Assembly: GCA_016124235.1 (NCBI GenBank)
Contig: WGOC01000019.1
Location: 1-64,000 of the forward strand
Source of the DNA: a bacterium
Lineage (GTDB): Bacteria; Verrucomicrobiota; Verrucomicrobiia; Limisphaerales; RI-55
DNA: 64,000 nucleotides
Direction of reading: 5' to 3'
Part shown: in pieces, positions 44,670 to 53,101 of the stretch
Layout: each line of letters begins with the position of its first letter
Position numbering within the stretch: the stretch's first letter is position 1
The notes under the pieces: model-generated
What the model was told of the DNA's origin: nothing
Database searches by the model: none
What the model saw: only the letters and a program-made list of their open reading frames with translations
Made by a program: the position numbers and the translations under genes

Positions 44670-45077
44670 ATGAATAAAAAGCAACTGGACCAACTGATTC
44701 TCCAAATGGAGAACTACCTCGAATGCTGGAAACAGTTTAACCATTTCCTGAACATCGCGCGCACCAAGAAGTTCAGCGAAGAGGATGAAAACCAGTTCCT
44801 GGAAATCAAGAGTGTGCTGGCTCAGCAACTCGAACTGATTCTCGCCAGTATCGAATGCACCAATCCAACGCGCGAGGAAGTCCATTCCCTGATTTCGGCC
44901 GCGCCATCCATTCGCTATTTGAGTGAACTCAACGATGGCGCCATTCGAGCGATCGAAAATCAGTGGCACAAGATTTACATCGGTTGGCAGTCCAATCTCG
45001 GCCAACTGAAGGTCAAACAACGTGAAGTTGAAGGCCAGAGCAGCGGCGGCTTCAGCTTGTTTGGTAAGAAGAAATAA
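44670..45077 (+). CDS. Helical hypothetical protein, last gene of the DUF4388 operon
   Basis: This 135-residue protein is predicted almost fully helical: LDQLILQMENYLECWKQFNH, EDENQFLEIKSVLAQQLELI and GAIRAIENQWHKIYIGWQSN. A glycine linker then leads to the end FSLFGKKK. Such a short basic end can act as a membrane or partner contact. It follows the previous gene by 27 bases and is closed by a strong terminator 22 bases after its stop, which marks the end of the three-gene operon. Function unknown. Confidence 0.7.
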   Translation: MNKKQLDQLILQMENYLECWKQFNHFLNIARTKKFSEEDENQFLEIKSVLAQQLELILASIECTNPTREEVHSLISAAPSIRYLSELNDGAIRAIENQWHKIYIGWQSNLGQLKVKQREVEGQSSGGFSLFGKKK

Positions 45078-45098
45078 CTCGGCGCCTCATTTTGCAAA

Positions 45099-45131
45099 GC
45101 CCGCTTTCCTCGGGGGGAAGCGGGCCTTTTT
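45099..45131 (+). terminator. Intrinsic terminator of the DUF4388 operon
   Basis: GCCCGCTT (45099-45106) pairs with AAGCGGGC (45118-45125), followed by CTTTTTC. Strong GC stem and a good T tract. Confidence 0.8.
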
Positions 45132-45298
45132 CTGTACCGGAACCGCCGTCGCGATCGATGCAATCGTCCCTTCAATCGTCCCGCGACAATCGAAATCTCG
45201 CGTTGACGGTGTTGCTTCCGTGTTTTCATCATCAGCTTTCGGTCGCGAATGGTGCTCGCACCACGCATTGATCAACGAACTTTGACCATCGAAACTAA

Positions 45299-46522
45299 AT
45301 GAACCTGGATTCCCTCTACTCTGAACTCACCCTGAGCACCAAAAAGAAGCTCGTCCTGCTCGTGCTCGACGGCCTCGGTGACCTGGCAACCCCCGAACAA
45401 GGCTCGCTCACTCCACTGGAATCTGCGCTCACACCCAACCTCGACAAACTTTCCAAGGTTTCGGCCCAAGGGCGGATGATTCCGGTGGCACCGGGCATCA
45501 CGCCGGGCAGCGGCCCCGGTCATCTCGCGTTGTTTGGCTATGATCCGGTTGAAATCCAGGTTGGGCGCGGTGTGATCGAGGCACTCGGCCTCGGTGTGGA
45601 GTTGAAGGCGGGGGATGTCGCCGCGCGCGCCAACTTCTGCACGCTGGACGCGAATGGAATCGTGACTGATCGGCGGGCCGGCCGCATTGAGACGGAGGTT
45701 TGCGAAGAACTTTGCAGCCTTCTCTCGAGCCGGATTCAAAAGATTGGCGACACACAAGTCATCATCAAAGCCGGCAAAGGACACCGATTTGTCGTCATTT
45801 TCCGTGGAAAAGGCTTGGAAGGCCCTCTGACGGACGCTGATCCCCATCGCGAAGGCAAACCGATCCCGTCCGCCGATCCCGTCAACGCAAAGTCTGCCAA
45901 GGCAAAGAAGGCCGCCGAATTGATCACGGAATTCTACAAACAGGCGTTGCCGATCATCAAGGACCGGCAACCGGCCAATGGATTCCTCATGCGCGGCATC
46001 GCCCACCAACCCAAGATCGAGCTGTTTGAGGATCGCTATAAATTGAAACCCGCCTGTCTCGCGGTTTATCCGATGTACAAAGGCCTCGCGCAGTTGGTCG
46101 GCATGAAAAAGATCGAAGGCGCGCAAACCATCTCCGAACAGTTCGAAACCTATTTGAACGAATACGACAACTACGACTTTTTCTTCATCCACTATAAATA
46201 CACCGACATGCACGGCGAAGATGGAAACTTTGACGCCAAACGCCGCGCGATTGAGGAACTAGATCGCGCGTTGCCCTTGCTGATGGAAAAGAAGCCCGAC
46301 GTACTCGCGATCACCGGCGATCATTCCACACCTTGCAAAGTGCGAGGTCATTCCTGGCATCCGCAACCGGTGATGTTGCATTCTGAATTCAGTGGCACCG
46401 ACAAATTGGATCGCTTCACGGAAACCGGCGCCAACCTGGGATCACTCGGAGTGTTTGAAGCGAAGTATTTGATTCGTCACATGCAGGCAAACGCGATGAT
46501 GTTCGACAAGTTTGGTGCGTGA
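45299..46522 (+). CDS. apgM: Cofactor-independent phosphoglycerate mutase, archaeal type
   Basis: This 407-residue protein interconverts 3- and 2-phosphoglycerate in glycolysis and gluconeogenesis. It belongs to the ApgM branch of the alkaline phosphatase superfamily. Motifs: KLVLLVLDGLGD (metal Asp), ITPGSGPGHLALFGYDP (active-site Ser), HYKYTDMHGEDGNFDAK and LAITGDHSTPCKVRGHSWHP (metal-binding Asp and His). Length matches the family (about 400). ATG 45299 follows directly on a 221-base spacer after the upstream terminator. No second mutase is seen in the window. Confidence 0.93.
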   Translation: MNLDSLYSELTLSTKKKLVLLVLDGLGDLATPEQGSLTPLESALTPNLDKLSKVSAQGRMIPVAPGITPGSGPGHLALFGYDPVEIQVGRGVIEALGLGVELKAGDVAARANFCTLDANGIVTDRRAGRIETEVCEELCSLLSSRIQKIGDTQVIIKAGKGHRFVVIFRGKGLEGPLTDADPHREGKPIPSADPVNAKSAKAKKAAELITEFYKQALPIIKDRQPANGFLMRGIAHQPKIELFEDRYKLKPACLAVYPMYKGLAQLVGMKKIEGAQTISEQFETYLNEYDNYDFFFIHYKYTDMHGEDGNFDAKRRAIEELDRALPLLMEKKPDVLAITGDHSTPCKVRGHSWHPQPVMLHSEFSGTDKLDRFTETGANLGSLGVFEAKYLIRHMQANAMMFDKFGA

Positions 46523-46672
46523 AAGATCTTCAAGAATGATCAAATCAAGTTGCGATCAACGCTGATCAGTACGCACACACACGAGAAAGAAAGTTAAGAA
46601 CACAAAAAAATTGTTTGTCACCGACAACGAATGTGACTAAACAAAACTCCCGATGAACCACAAAAGCGAAAC

Positions 46673-46684
46673 GGAGGTGAAGTG
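46673..46684 (+). promoter_or_regulatory. Ribosome site complementary to the 3' flank of its own gene
   Basis: GGAGGTGAAGTG is the Shine-Dalgarno region of the lysine-rich gene, GGAGG lying about ten bases before ATG 46687. Its last eleven bases (46674-46684) pair perfectly with CACTTCACCTC at 46775-46785, just after the stop. Pairing would enclose the whole gene in a loop and hide the ribosome site. Confidence 0.6.
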
Positions 46685-46686
46685 CG

Positions 46687-46770
46687 ATGCCAGCTAAGAA
46701 AAAGAAAGCCGCAAAGAAAGCAGTAAAGAAGGCTGCGAAGAAACCAGCAGCGAAGAAGAAGAAGAAGTAG
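46687..46770 (+). CDS. 27-residue lysine/alanine-rich protein, histone H1-tail-like
   Basis: ATG 46687 to TAG 46768-46770 encodes 27 residues: MPAKKKKAAKKAVKKAA followed by KKPAAKKKKK, of which 15 are Lys and the rest Ala, Pro, Val and Met. It has an excellent Shine-Dalgarno (GGAGGTG) seven bases upstream and a strong terminator after it, so it is an independent gene. The AKKAxKK pattern equals the tails of bacterial histone H1-like proteins that bind DNA or RNA by charge. An out-of-frame 14-codon frame (ATG 46653) overlaps its start. A role in nucleoid or RNA binding is inferred. Confidence 0.65.
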   Translation: MPAKKKKAAKKAVKKAAKKPAAKKKKK

Positions 46771-46787
46771 TTAACACTTCACCTCAA

Positions 46788-46844
46788 CGCCGGGATGGCG
46801 GGCCTGACAAGAAGTTCATCAGGTGGCCATCCCGGTGCTTTTTT
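46788..46844 (+). terminator. Intrinsic terminator after the lysine-rich gene
   Basis: CGCCGGGATGGC (46788-46799) pairs with GCCATCCCGGTG (46826-46837) with one G-U pair, loop of 26 bases, followed by CTTTTTTA. Long GC-rich stem and T tract, one of the strongest in the window. Confidence 0.8.
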
Positions 46845-46864
46845 ATCCGCGCTTCCCTTTCATC

Positions 46865-47584
46865 ATGGCCACACTCGTCTTTGATATCGAAACTTCCGCA
46901 CTGCCGATCGGCGGGTTTGACGAGACCCAACAGGAATACCTGTTGCGCGATGCAGAAAAGCTTCCCGATGAAGCGGCCAAAGCAGCTCGCCGGGAGGAAA
47001 TCCAACGATTCATGAGCCTGTGGCCACTGACTTCGCAAGTCGTTTGCATCGCCATGATCAATGCGGATACCGAACGCGGTCAGGTCATCTACACGGCGGA
47101 TGATTTCGATGAAGATCCCGCTTCCGAACTCCCGGTGAAGTTCGTTGCGTGCGTCGACGAAGGCGAGTTGCTGTCGACGTTCTGGGACACCGTAAAGCAC
47201 TACGAAAACATCGTGACGTTCAACGGACGAAGCTTCGACGTGCCGTTCGTCTATCTACGATCGGCCGTCCTGAACGTTCCCATTTCCCGTAAAAATTGGC
47301 TCGGCTACCGATTTGCCACCGAGCCGCATTGTGATCTGGCTGAACAACTTTCGTTCTATGGCGTGAGTGGTCGGGATGGTGCCGCCCGCCGGTTCAACTT
47401 GGATTTTTACTGCAAGTCCTTTGGCATCGAATCACCCAAGAGCCACGGCATCTCGGGTATGGATGTTGGTCAACTGCTCGCCGAAGGCCGGCAACGAGAG
47501 ATCGCCGAATACTGCATTCGCGACGTTCGGGCAACGTTGCTTCTCTACCGGATGTGGAAGGAACGACTGGCCGGCATCAAATGA
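46865..47584 (+). CDS. DnaQ-like 3'-5' exonuclease
   Basis: ATG 46865 gives 239 residues of the predicted 3'-5' exonuclease family related to PolB exonuclease domains. Exo I is LVFDIETSALP, Exo II NIVTFNGRSFDVPF, and Exo III EYCIRDVRATLLLY with the Y-x3-D pattern, so all four acidic residues are in place. Between Exo II and III, FNLDFYCKSFGI fits the core fold. Such enzymes trim DNA or RNA ends; target unknown. It lies just after the terminator of the lysine-rich gene and 21 bases before the phosphorylase-like gene. Confidence 0.85.
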   Translation: MATLVFDIETSALPIGGFDETQQEYLLRDAEKLPDEAAKAARREEIQRFMSLWPLTSQVVCIAMINADTERGQVIYTADDFDEDPASELPVKFVACVDEGELLSTFWDTVKHYENIVTFNGRSFDVPFVYLRSAVLNVPISRKNWLGYRFATEPHCDLAEQLSFYGVSGRDGAARRFNLDFYCKSFGIESPKSHGISGMDVGQLLAEGRQREIAEYCIRDVRATLLLYRMWKERLAGIK

Positions 47585-47605
47585 CTTCCGTCCGACCTTT
47601 TAGTC

Positions 47606-48301
47606 ATGCCTGACAGTCTTTCGTCCCCCCCGTCGGTTGATTGGCTTATTTGCTTCGCCGTCAAAGAGGAAGCGGCGGCTCTTACCCTTCCACACCCGGA
47701 AACCCGCTCAGTCGTCACGCTGTTAACGGGCATGGGACGAGACAACGCATCCCGAGCGATTGAGCAAGCACTGCCGATTCACAAACCGAAGGCCGTTATC
47801 TCCGCTGGTTTTGCCGGCGGACTAAACTCTCAATTGCGACGTGGAACGGTTGTTTTCGATTCTACCGACGAATTGGGAATCATCGAACAACTCCTTGGGC
47901 TGGGAGCGATACAAGCGAACTTCCACTGTGCAAAACGAGTTGCGGTCACTACCGTTGAGAAGTCGTTGATTCGTGATCAGACCGGTGCGGACGTGGTTGA
48001 AATGGAATCTTCAGCAATCCGCGCGATCTGCCGTCAGGCGAACATCCCCTCGTCAACGATCCGTGTCATATCCGATGCCGCGGATGAAGATTTGCCGTTG
48101 GATTTCAATGCCGTGATGACACCTGATTGCCGAATGCACTGGGGAAAGTTTGCCGGCGTGTTGCTGCGGACTCCGTCGTTAATCGGTCGTCTGATCGAAT
48201 TTCAACGCCACACGAAACAAGCGGCTCGGGAATTGGGACGCGTGTTGCAGGAGGTCGTAAAGCAACGTCCCGCCGCGAGCGGCAATCAAGGCGTTCCGTA
48301 A
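47606..48301 (+). CDS. Purine/MTA-type phosphorylase, possibly hopanoid-associated (HpnG-like)
   Basis: The 231-residue protein has the nucleoside phosphorylase fold: VISAGFAGGLNSQLRRGTVV, the substrate site DVVEMESSAIRAICRQANIP and the catalytic Asp in IRVISDAADEDLP. Length and motifs fit the small group named hopanoid-associated phosphorylase (HpnG), which releases adenine from adenosylhopane, but also MTA/SAH nucleosidases. The convergent neighbour, overlapping by 16 bases, is an HpnD-type squalene synthase gene, which favours the hopanoid reading. It starts 21 bases after the exonuclease gene. Specificity is not settled. Confidence 0.75.
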   Translation: MPDSLSSPPSVDWLICFAVKEEAAALTLPHPETRSVVTLLTGMGRDNASRAIEQALPIHKPKAVISAGFAGGLNSQLRRGTVVFDSTDELGIIEQLLGLGAIQANFHCAKRVAVTTVEKSLIRDQTGADVVEMESSAIRAICRQANIPSSTIRVISDAADEDLPLDFNAVMTPDCRMHWGKFAGVLLRTPSLIGRLIEFQRHTKQAARELGRVLQEVVKQRPAASGNQGVP

Positions 48302-49161
48302 TTCGGCACCATCGCTCCGGCAATCGAGCGAAGCCAGGTACGCACAATCAGGAAGATCTTTTGTGGTTTGCTCAGTCGCGTGGGCTTCGGACCAAAGACA
48401 TTGAAGCCTTGGCCATCCAGCTTTCGCAACAGGCGCCAATACACGGCCCCCATTAGTTCGGCGGCCAACATGGAACGACGATCCTGCCGGGGCAATAACT
48501 CACGAGCCTTTCGATAGTGCTCTCGCGCCACCTCTGCCAGTTCTGTTGCCAACGAATGGTAGTTCGCGGAATATCGACCGCTCAGAATCTCGGCCTCGGT
48601 CAAACCATGGCGTCGCAGGTATTCCAATGGCAGATAGATCCGGCCCCTCTCCGCGTCCACTCGCACGTCGCGCAGGATGTTTGTCAATTGGAGCGCCAAC
48701 CCAAGGTGCCGCGCGTATTCCCGGCAGGCCGAGTGCCGATAGCCAAAGATTTCAATGCTCAACAAACCAACAACCGAGGCGACCAGATAACAATACTCTT
48801 CGAGATCCACTAGGGTCTCGTAGCGTTTGATGTCCAAATCCATTTCAACGCCGCGAATCAGTTCGAGAAACAGATCCACCGGTAGTTTATAGCGCTGGAT
48901 TACCGGTTGAAGCTCGCGATTTACGGTCAGCTCCGGCTGCCCCCCAGAACAGGTACGGCGGATGTCATCCTTCCAACGATTCAACTCCGCCTGACGTTCA
49001 GCAACCGGACGGGATTCTTCATCGGCGATATCATCAACTTCCCGGCAAAAAGCGTAGAGAGCAGACATTGCCTCGCGTCGTTCACGCGGTAGGAGCACGA
49101 ACGCAAGCGCCAGGTTTGAAGCGCTTTTCCGGGTAATCTCCTCGCTCGCCGACGGTTGCAT
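48286..49161 (-). CDS. hpnD: Presqualene diphosphate synthase family (HpnD-like)
   Basis: ATG 49161 gives 291 residues of the trans-isoprenyl diphosphate synthase, head-to-head type. The two Asp-rich sites are visible: REVDDIADEE and NILRDVRVDAERGRIYLP. FVLLPRERREAMSALYAFCR, the N-terminal signature of HpnD/phytoene synthases, is also present. It condenses two farnesyl or geranylgeranyl diphosphates at the membrane. A start 55 codons further up lies within the preceding gene and was not used. It is the last gene of a five-gene operon with a two-component pair. Phytoene synthase is the alternative. Confidence 0.88.
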   Translation of the reverse strand: MQPSASEEITRKSASNLALAFVLLPRERREAMSALYAFCREVDDIADEESRPVAERQAELNRWKDDIRRTCSGGQPELTVNRELQPVIQRYKLPVDLFLELIRGVEMDLDIKRYETLVDLEEYCYLVASVVGLLSIEIFGYRHSACREYARHLGLALQLTNILRDVRVDAERGRIYLPLEYLRRHGLTEAEILSGRYSANYHSLATELAEVAREHYRKARELLPRQDRRSMLAAELMGAVYWRLLRKLDGQGFNVFGPKPTRLSKPQKIFLIVRTWLRSIAGAMVPNYGTP

Positions 49162-49162
49162 G

Positions 49163-49534
49163 CTAAAGGCCGGTGTTCGGCGCCGAATTTGGATCGCGTT
49201 CCGGTGGAAGTCCGCCGGCTTCGGCGAGAGTTGGATTCCGAGGCCGGTGATCCCGGCGACGGCGACGGCGGCGACGTTGCGGCGACTCGCTTTCGTCATC
49301 CTCGGTTTCAGCCGCCGCCTTTTCACGAAGATGCTCGTCCGAGTTCCTCAAAATTTCCGGGCCGCGTCGCGATTTGTGATGACTTTTGGTCCGACCACGC
49401 GTCACGGCCACGACGATGAAAATGATTACCGCGACGGCCAAGGCCACGCCCCCCACATAGAACATATCCCACACGGCAGGACTGACCTGCGGCGGATCAA
49501 TCCCGACGACTTGGCCCAGAAGAAGAGTGCTCAT
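49163..49534 (-). CDS. Small single-pass membrane protein with basic tail
   Basis: The 123-residue protein has one membrane helix (MFYVGGVALAVAVIIFIVVA, about 24-43) after a short outside segment, then a charged tail with acidic (AAAETEDDESESP) and very basic (QRRRRRRRRDHRP) blocks. No enzyme motif is present. Its ATG overlaps the stop of the sigma-54 regulator gene by four bases (ATGA), and its own stop is one base from the start of hpnD. It is clearly part of that operon. It may be an accessory of the sensor or of the lipid enzyme; that is inference. Confidence 0.72.
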   Translation of the reverse strand: MSTLLLGQVVGIDPPQVSPAVWDMFYVGGVALAVAVIIFIVVAVTRGRTKSHHKSRRGPEILRNSDEHLREKAAAETEDDESESPQRRRRRRRRDHRPRNPTLAEAGGLPPERDPNSAPNTGL

Positions 49535-50967
49535 TGTGAGGAAGCCTCCTTCTCCGAAGAGACCGATTCGTCGTCGTCGCTGTCACCGTCGGTGTTGATG
49601 TTGAGGCGTTGCATTCGATAACGCAGGGCGTGCCGGCTGAGCTTCAAGGCATCGGCCGTTTTCCCCAAATTGTACCGTTGCTGATCCAAGGCACGCATGA
49701 TGATGTCTTTTTCGTATTGTGTCATCAGCTCGTCCAGACTTTGGACGCCGACTGACGGACCACTCTCCTCGCCTTTCTTAAGACGCGTTTCAAGATAGAA
49801 ATCGGGCAGGCTGGAGGGTTGAATTTCCTGGGTATTCTCCAGAATGACCGCCCGCTCGATGACATTTCGCAATTCCCGCACGTTGCCGGGCCAATGGTGG
49901 CTCATCAACTTGTGGCGGGCGCCGGAGCTGATGCCCTTGATCACTTTCCCCATATTTTCACCGAATTGGTGCAAAAAGTACTCGGCCAACAACCGAATAT
50001 CCGAACCACGATCGCGGAGCGGTGGCGGATTGAATTGAACAACGTTCAACCGGTGGAACAGGTCTTCCCGGAAGTTTTTTTCCTCGATCTCGTGGATGAT
50101 GTCGCGATTGGTCGCGGCCAACAAACGAACATCGACGCGACGTTCGTCGTTGCCGCCGACGCGGGTGAATGAGCCATCCTCGAGGAAGCGCAACAGCTTG
50201 GCCTGCAACGGCCGGCTCATGTCGCCAATTTCATCGAGAAAGATGGTCCCACCGTTTGCCTCTTCCACCCGGCCAATCTTTTGTTTGATGGCACCGGTGA
50301 ACGATCCTTTTTCGTGACCGAATAATTCGCTTTCCAAGAGATTTTCCGGGATGGCCGCGCAATTGATTCGGACGTAATGCTTTTGCCGCCGGGCGCTGAG
50401 ATTGTGCAGCGCGCCGGCAATCAACTCCTTGCCGGTACCGCTTTCCCCCAGGATCAGCACAGTCGCGTTGGTCGGGGCAAAGCGTTTGATGAGTTGCCGC
50501 AAATCCGCCATTTTGGGGGACTCGCCGATTATTTGATCCAATTCATTGGGGCCTTCGTTGCGGGAACGGAGTGCGGCGTTCTCGGCCAACAACTTGTAAC
50601 GTTCGGCACAGCGGCCCACCGCATGCAGCAGTTCCTCCGGCGCAAATGGTTTGGACAAGTAGTCGAGCGCACCTGATTTGATCGCTTCGACTGCCAGTTT
50701 GGGCGTGGCAAATGCCGTAATCATCAGAATGGGCGTGTCTGCCCACTGCGCTTTAACCTTTTTGAGGAACTCATAGCCGGTCATCCCGCCCAACCGGGCG
50801 TCGGTAATGACCATGAAATACTCGTTTTCCTCCAACCGCTTCAAACCGGCCTCGGCCGAGTCGACCGTTTGAACGGTGTAACCTTCCCCCTGCAACATCG
50901 TTTGAATGGATGTGCGAATGTTTTTTTCGTCGTCGACGACGAGTATTGGTGGCAACTCCCCAAGCAT
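49531..50967 (-). CDS. Sigma-54-dependent response regulator, second NtrC-type
   Basis: At 478 residues it has a receiver (ILVVDDEKNIRTSIQTML, MVITDARLGGMTGYEFL), an AAA+ core (Walker [12 protein letters not shown], sigma-54 loop EKGSFTGAIKQ, a common G-S-F-T-G-A variant) and a C-terminal Fis helix-turn-helix (LGKTADALKLSRHALRYRMQ). The tail is acidic (DGDSDDDESVSSEKEASSQ). It follows the kinase gene by four bases and overlaps the next gene, so it is coregulated with them. It is not a near copy of the regulator at 30552; motifs differ in several places. Confidence 0.93.
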   Translation of the reverse strand: MLGELPPILVVDDEKNIRTSIQTMLQGEGYTVQTVDSAEAGLKRLEENEYFMVITDARLGGMTGYEFLKKVKAQWADTPILMITAFATPKLAVEAIKSGALDYLSKPFAPEELLHAVGRCAERYKLLAENAALRSRNEGPNELDQIIGESPKMADLRQLIKRFAPTNATVLILGESGTGKELIAGALHNLSARRQKHYVRINCAAIPENLLESELFGHEKGSFTGAIKQKIGRVEEANGGTIFLDEIGDMSRPLQAKLLRFLEDGSFTRVGGNDERRVDVRLLAATNRDIIHEIEEKNFREDLFHRLNVVQFNPPPLRDRGSDIRLLAEYFLHQFGENMGKVIKGISSGARHKLMSHHWPGNVRELRNVIERAVILENTQEIQPSSLPDFYLETRLKKGEESGPSVGVQSLDELMTQYEKDIIMRALDQQRYNLGKTADALKLSRHALRYRMQRLNINTDGDSDDDESVSSEKEASSQ

Positions 50968-50971
50968 GGCT

Positions 50972-52360
50972 TTATTTCAACACCGTTCTTGCGGGAAAGC
51001 GTAGTATGAAGCGGGCCCCCTGTCCAAGCTTGGATTCCACCTTCACGGAACCGCCATAAAGTTCGATATTGTTCTTCACAATCGCCAATCCGAGTCCGGT
51101 GCCTTTTTCCTTGGTGGTGTAATACGCCTCAAAAATCTGCTCCAGCTTTTCGGGCGCGATTCCCGGACCGTTGTCCTCGATCGTCACGACAATCGCGTCG
51201 TCGTTGTCCTGCCGGAGGCGGAGAACGATCCGGCCACCTTCACCAACGGCCTCGCGCGAATTTTTCAGCAAGTTGGAAAAAATCTCCCGCAGATGACCCC
51301 GTTGCATCAATAAAGTGGGCATGTCGGGTTCAAAATGGCGTTCGATCTGGGATTCAAAACCGGCCCCCGGGGGGAAGACGGCATCCACCGAAGCTTCCAG
51401 TTCTTCGACGACATCGAGCTTTTCGACTTTCCCTTCCGCCAACTGAGCGTAGCCCATCAACTCCGTGACGATCCGGTCCGATCGCTCGACTTCCTCGCGG
51501 ATGATGCCCAGCTGTTCGCAGGCGGCGGGGTTGTTGTCTCTCAATGCCCTTTGCAACGACCAGGCGGTGTTGTTGATGATCGCCAGTGGGTTTTTGATTT
51601 GGTGCGCGATTTCGGCCGCCAATCGACCTGCGGTCTTGACCTGCTCATTTCGCAACGAGAATTCACGCCCTTCCGCATCCGTTTGGCGCTGGCGTTCGAA
51701 CAACACTTGCACGCCGTAACAGCAGGCCGTCGTCAACGCGAGAAGGATTAAACGAGCAACCGCGTCCGTCGGCTCATCTGTATCAAGGACTTTCAAGAGA
51801 TCCGGGCCAAGATTGCGTTGGTTGGCCGCTGATTCCCACATCACCAACAGACCGGCCGAGACGAAGCTGAGATTCGTGGCCAGCTGGAGGGACAATTGCG
51901 GGACCATGACCGGCACACTCAACGCATTGCGGACAACCAGCGCGAGAAAGACCCAGAACAACGGACTGTCGAAACCGTCGGTGAGGTAGGTCATGCAAGC
52001 CAGCAGGATATTGTCGAGGACGCACATCGCCACCACAGAGACCCGTAATGCTTTGAGGGGCACTTTTCGAGCCGTGAAAAGGGTCCAGGCACCAGGTAAA
52101 GCGAGCGCCGTATATAGGATGAAATACCACGCGAGAATGACTCGCACGAAATCACTCATCAGCATCGGATGAGGCAACTCACGAAACCAATCCGCCTCAA
52201 AAACAGCAAAGAAGAGGAAGACGATCAGAACAATCTTGATGGGAAGAACAACGTCCCGCTCAACCGCAACGATTCGCTGAATCTGACGCGACGGCTCGAT
52301 CGCGGGCATGACGAGCATCCGCGACAGTTCGCTCCAGGATTTTCGTTCGCGCCCGGCCAT
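50972..52360 (-). CDS. Membrane histidine kinase with multi-helix sensor
   Basis: The 462-residue kinase has about six N-terminal membrane helices (LPIKIVLIVFLFFAVFEADW, FVRVILAWYFILYTALALPG, SVVAMCVLDNILLACMTYL, LFWVFLALVVRNALSVPVMV and more), then HisKA (LAAEIAHQIKNPLAIINNTA) and HATPase (DNGPGIAPEKLEQIF, YYTTKEKGTGLGLAIVKNN). The membrane-embedded sensor suggests detection of a lipid or membrane state. It starts nine bases after the coaC-like stop and ends four bases before its regulator. The final product in the operon, an HpnD-like enzyme, would fit a membrane lipid signal. Confidence 0.92.
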   Translation of the reverse strand: MAGRERKSWSELSRMLVMPAIEPSRQIQRIVAVERDVVLPIKIVLIVFLFFAVFEADWFRELPHPMLMSDFVRVILAWYFILYTALALPGAWTLFTARKVPLKALRVSVVAMCVLDNILLACMTYLTDGFDSPLFWVFLALVVRNALSVPVMVPQLSLQLATNLSFVSAGLLVMWESAANQRNLGPDLLKVLDTDEPTDAVARLILLALTTACCYGVQVLFERQRQTDAEGREFSLRNEQVKTAGRLAAEIAHQIKNPLAIINNTAWSLQRALRDNNPAACEQLGIIREEVERSDRIVTELMGYAQLAEGKVEKLDVVEELEASVDAVFPPGAGFESQIERHFEPDMPTLLMQRGHLREIFSNLLKNSREAVGEGGRIVLRLRQDNDDAIVVTIEDNGPGIAPEKLEQIFEAYYTTKEKGTGLGLAIVKNNIELYGGSVKVESKLGQGARFILRFPARTVLK

Positions 52361-52369
52361 AGGATTCGA

Positions 52370-52945
52370 TCAGTCCGTTTGACCGCCGACCGGTCCAGCT
52401 TTGAGCAATTCTGTGACGCGGTTGACAATTTTCTCGACCGGCAAGAGGCGCCCGATTCCTTCGTAGCCGCAGCTCAGCATACCGTCGTCTGGTCCCAGGA
52501 ATTCCACACCGCGCGTACGGAGGGATTGGACATTCGCAACAGTGGCCGGGTGATTCCACATCTTGCCATTCATCGCCGGTGCGACCACGACTCGGGCGCC
52601 GGGATTGAGCGCTAAAGCGATGCAACTCAACGCGTCATCGGCCATTCCGTGGGCCAACCTGGCGATCGTGTTGGCCGTCGCCGGGGCGATCAATAACAGG
52701 TCAGCCTCGTCAGCCAGTGTAATGTGCAGCGGCTTCCAACCTTCCTCTTCATCATAAATGTCCGTCACCACCGGTTGTCGCGAAAGGGTCTTGAACGGAA
52801 GCGGCGTCACAAATCGCAACGCATCAGACGTCATAACGACATTCACCTGATGACCAGCCTTTTGCAGCTGGCTGGCGATATCAATGGCCTTGTGGGCGGC
52901 GATGGAACCCGTTACGCCCAGGACTATTTTTTGGCGCCCATTCAT
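52370..52945 (-). CDS. coaC: Phosphopantothenoylcysteine decarboxylase (flavoprotein)
   Basis: At 191 residues this is the CoaC half alone. Motifs: VLGVTGSIAAHKAIDIASQL (FMN site), FKTLSRQPV, HITLADEADLLLIAPATANT with the catalytic His, VVAPAMNGKMWNHPA (PxMNxxMW motif) and LSCGYEGIGRL with the reactive Cys. It makes 4'-phosphopantetheine on the CoA route. The CoaB synthetase domain usual in Dfp is missing and is not seen nearby, so it is either separate or this protein is a related flavin decarboxylase. It heads the operon that contains the second kinase-regulator pair. Confidence 0.88.
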   Translation of the reverse strand: MNGRQKIVLGVTGSIAAHKAIDIASQLQKAGHQVNVVMTSDALRFVTPLPFKTLSRQPVVTDIYDEEEGWKPLHITLADEADLLLIAPATANTIARLAHGMADDALSCIALALNPGARVVVAPAMNGKMWNHPATVANVQSLRTRGVEFLGPDDGMLSCGYEGIGRLLPVEKIVNRVTELLKAGPVGGQTD

Positions 52946-53052
52946 ATATAACAGTGCCGAGGGTAAGCCCGGCGGACTGATTTGACGATGCGATTCTGCT
53001 GAAACCAGTCGGAATTCCGAAGTTTGTCCGATCATTAACTCCGTGGAATCGA

Positions 53053-53068
53053 GGAAGTTAGCACTTCC
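53053..53068. promoter_or_regulatory. Inverted repeat upstream of the signal peptidase gene
   Basis: GGAAGT-TAGC-ACTTCC has perfect six-base arms and lies in the divergent spacer between coaC and the signal peptidase gene. It may be an operator for either; no regulator is implied. Confidence 0.3.
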
Positions 53069-53101
53069 AAATTGTCCATTCCCTCAAAGTGCACGATTCT
53101 T

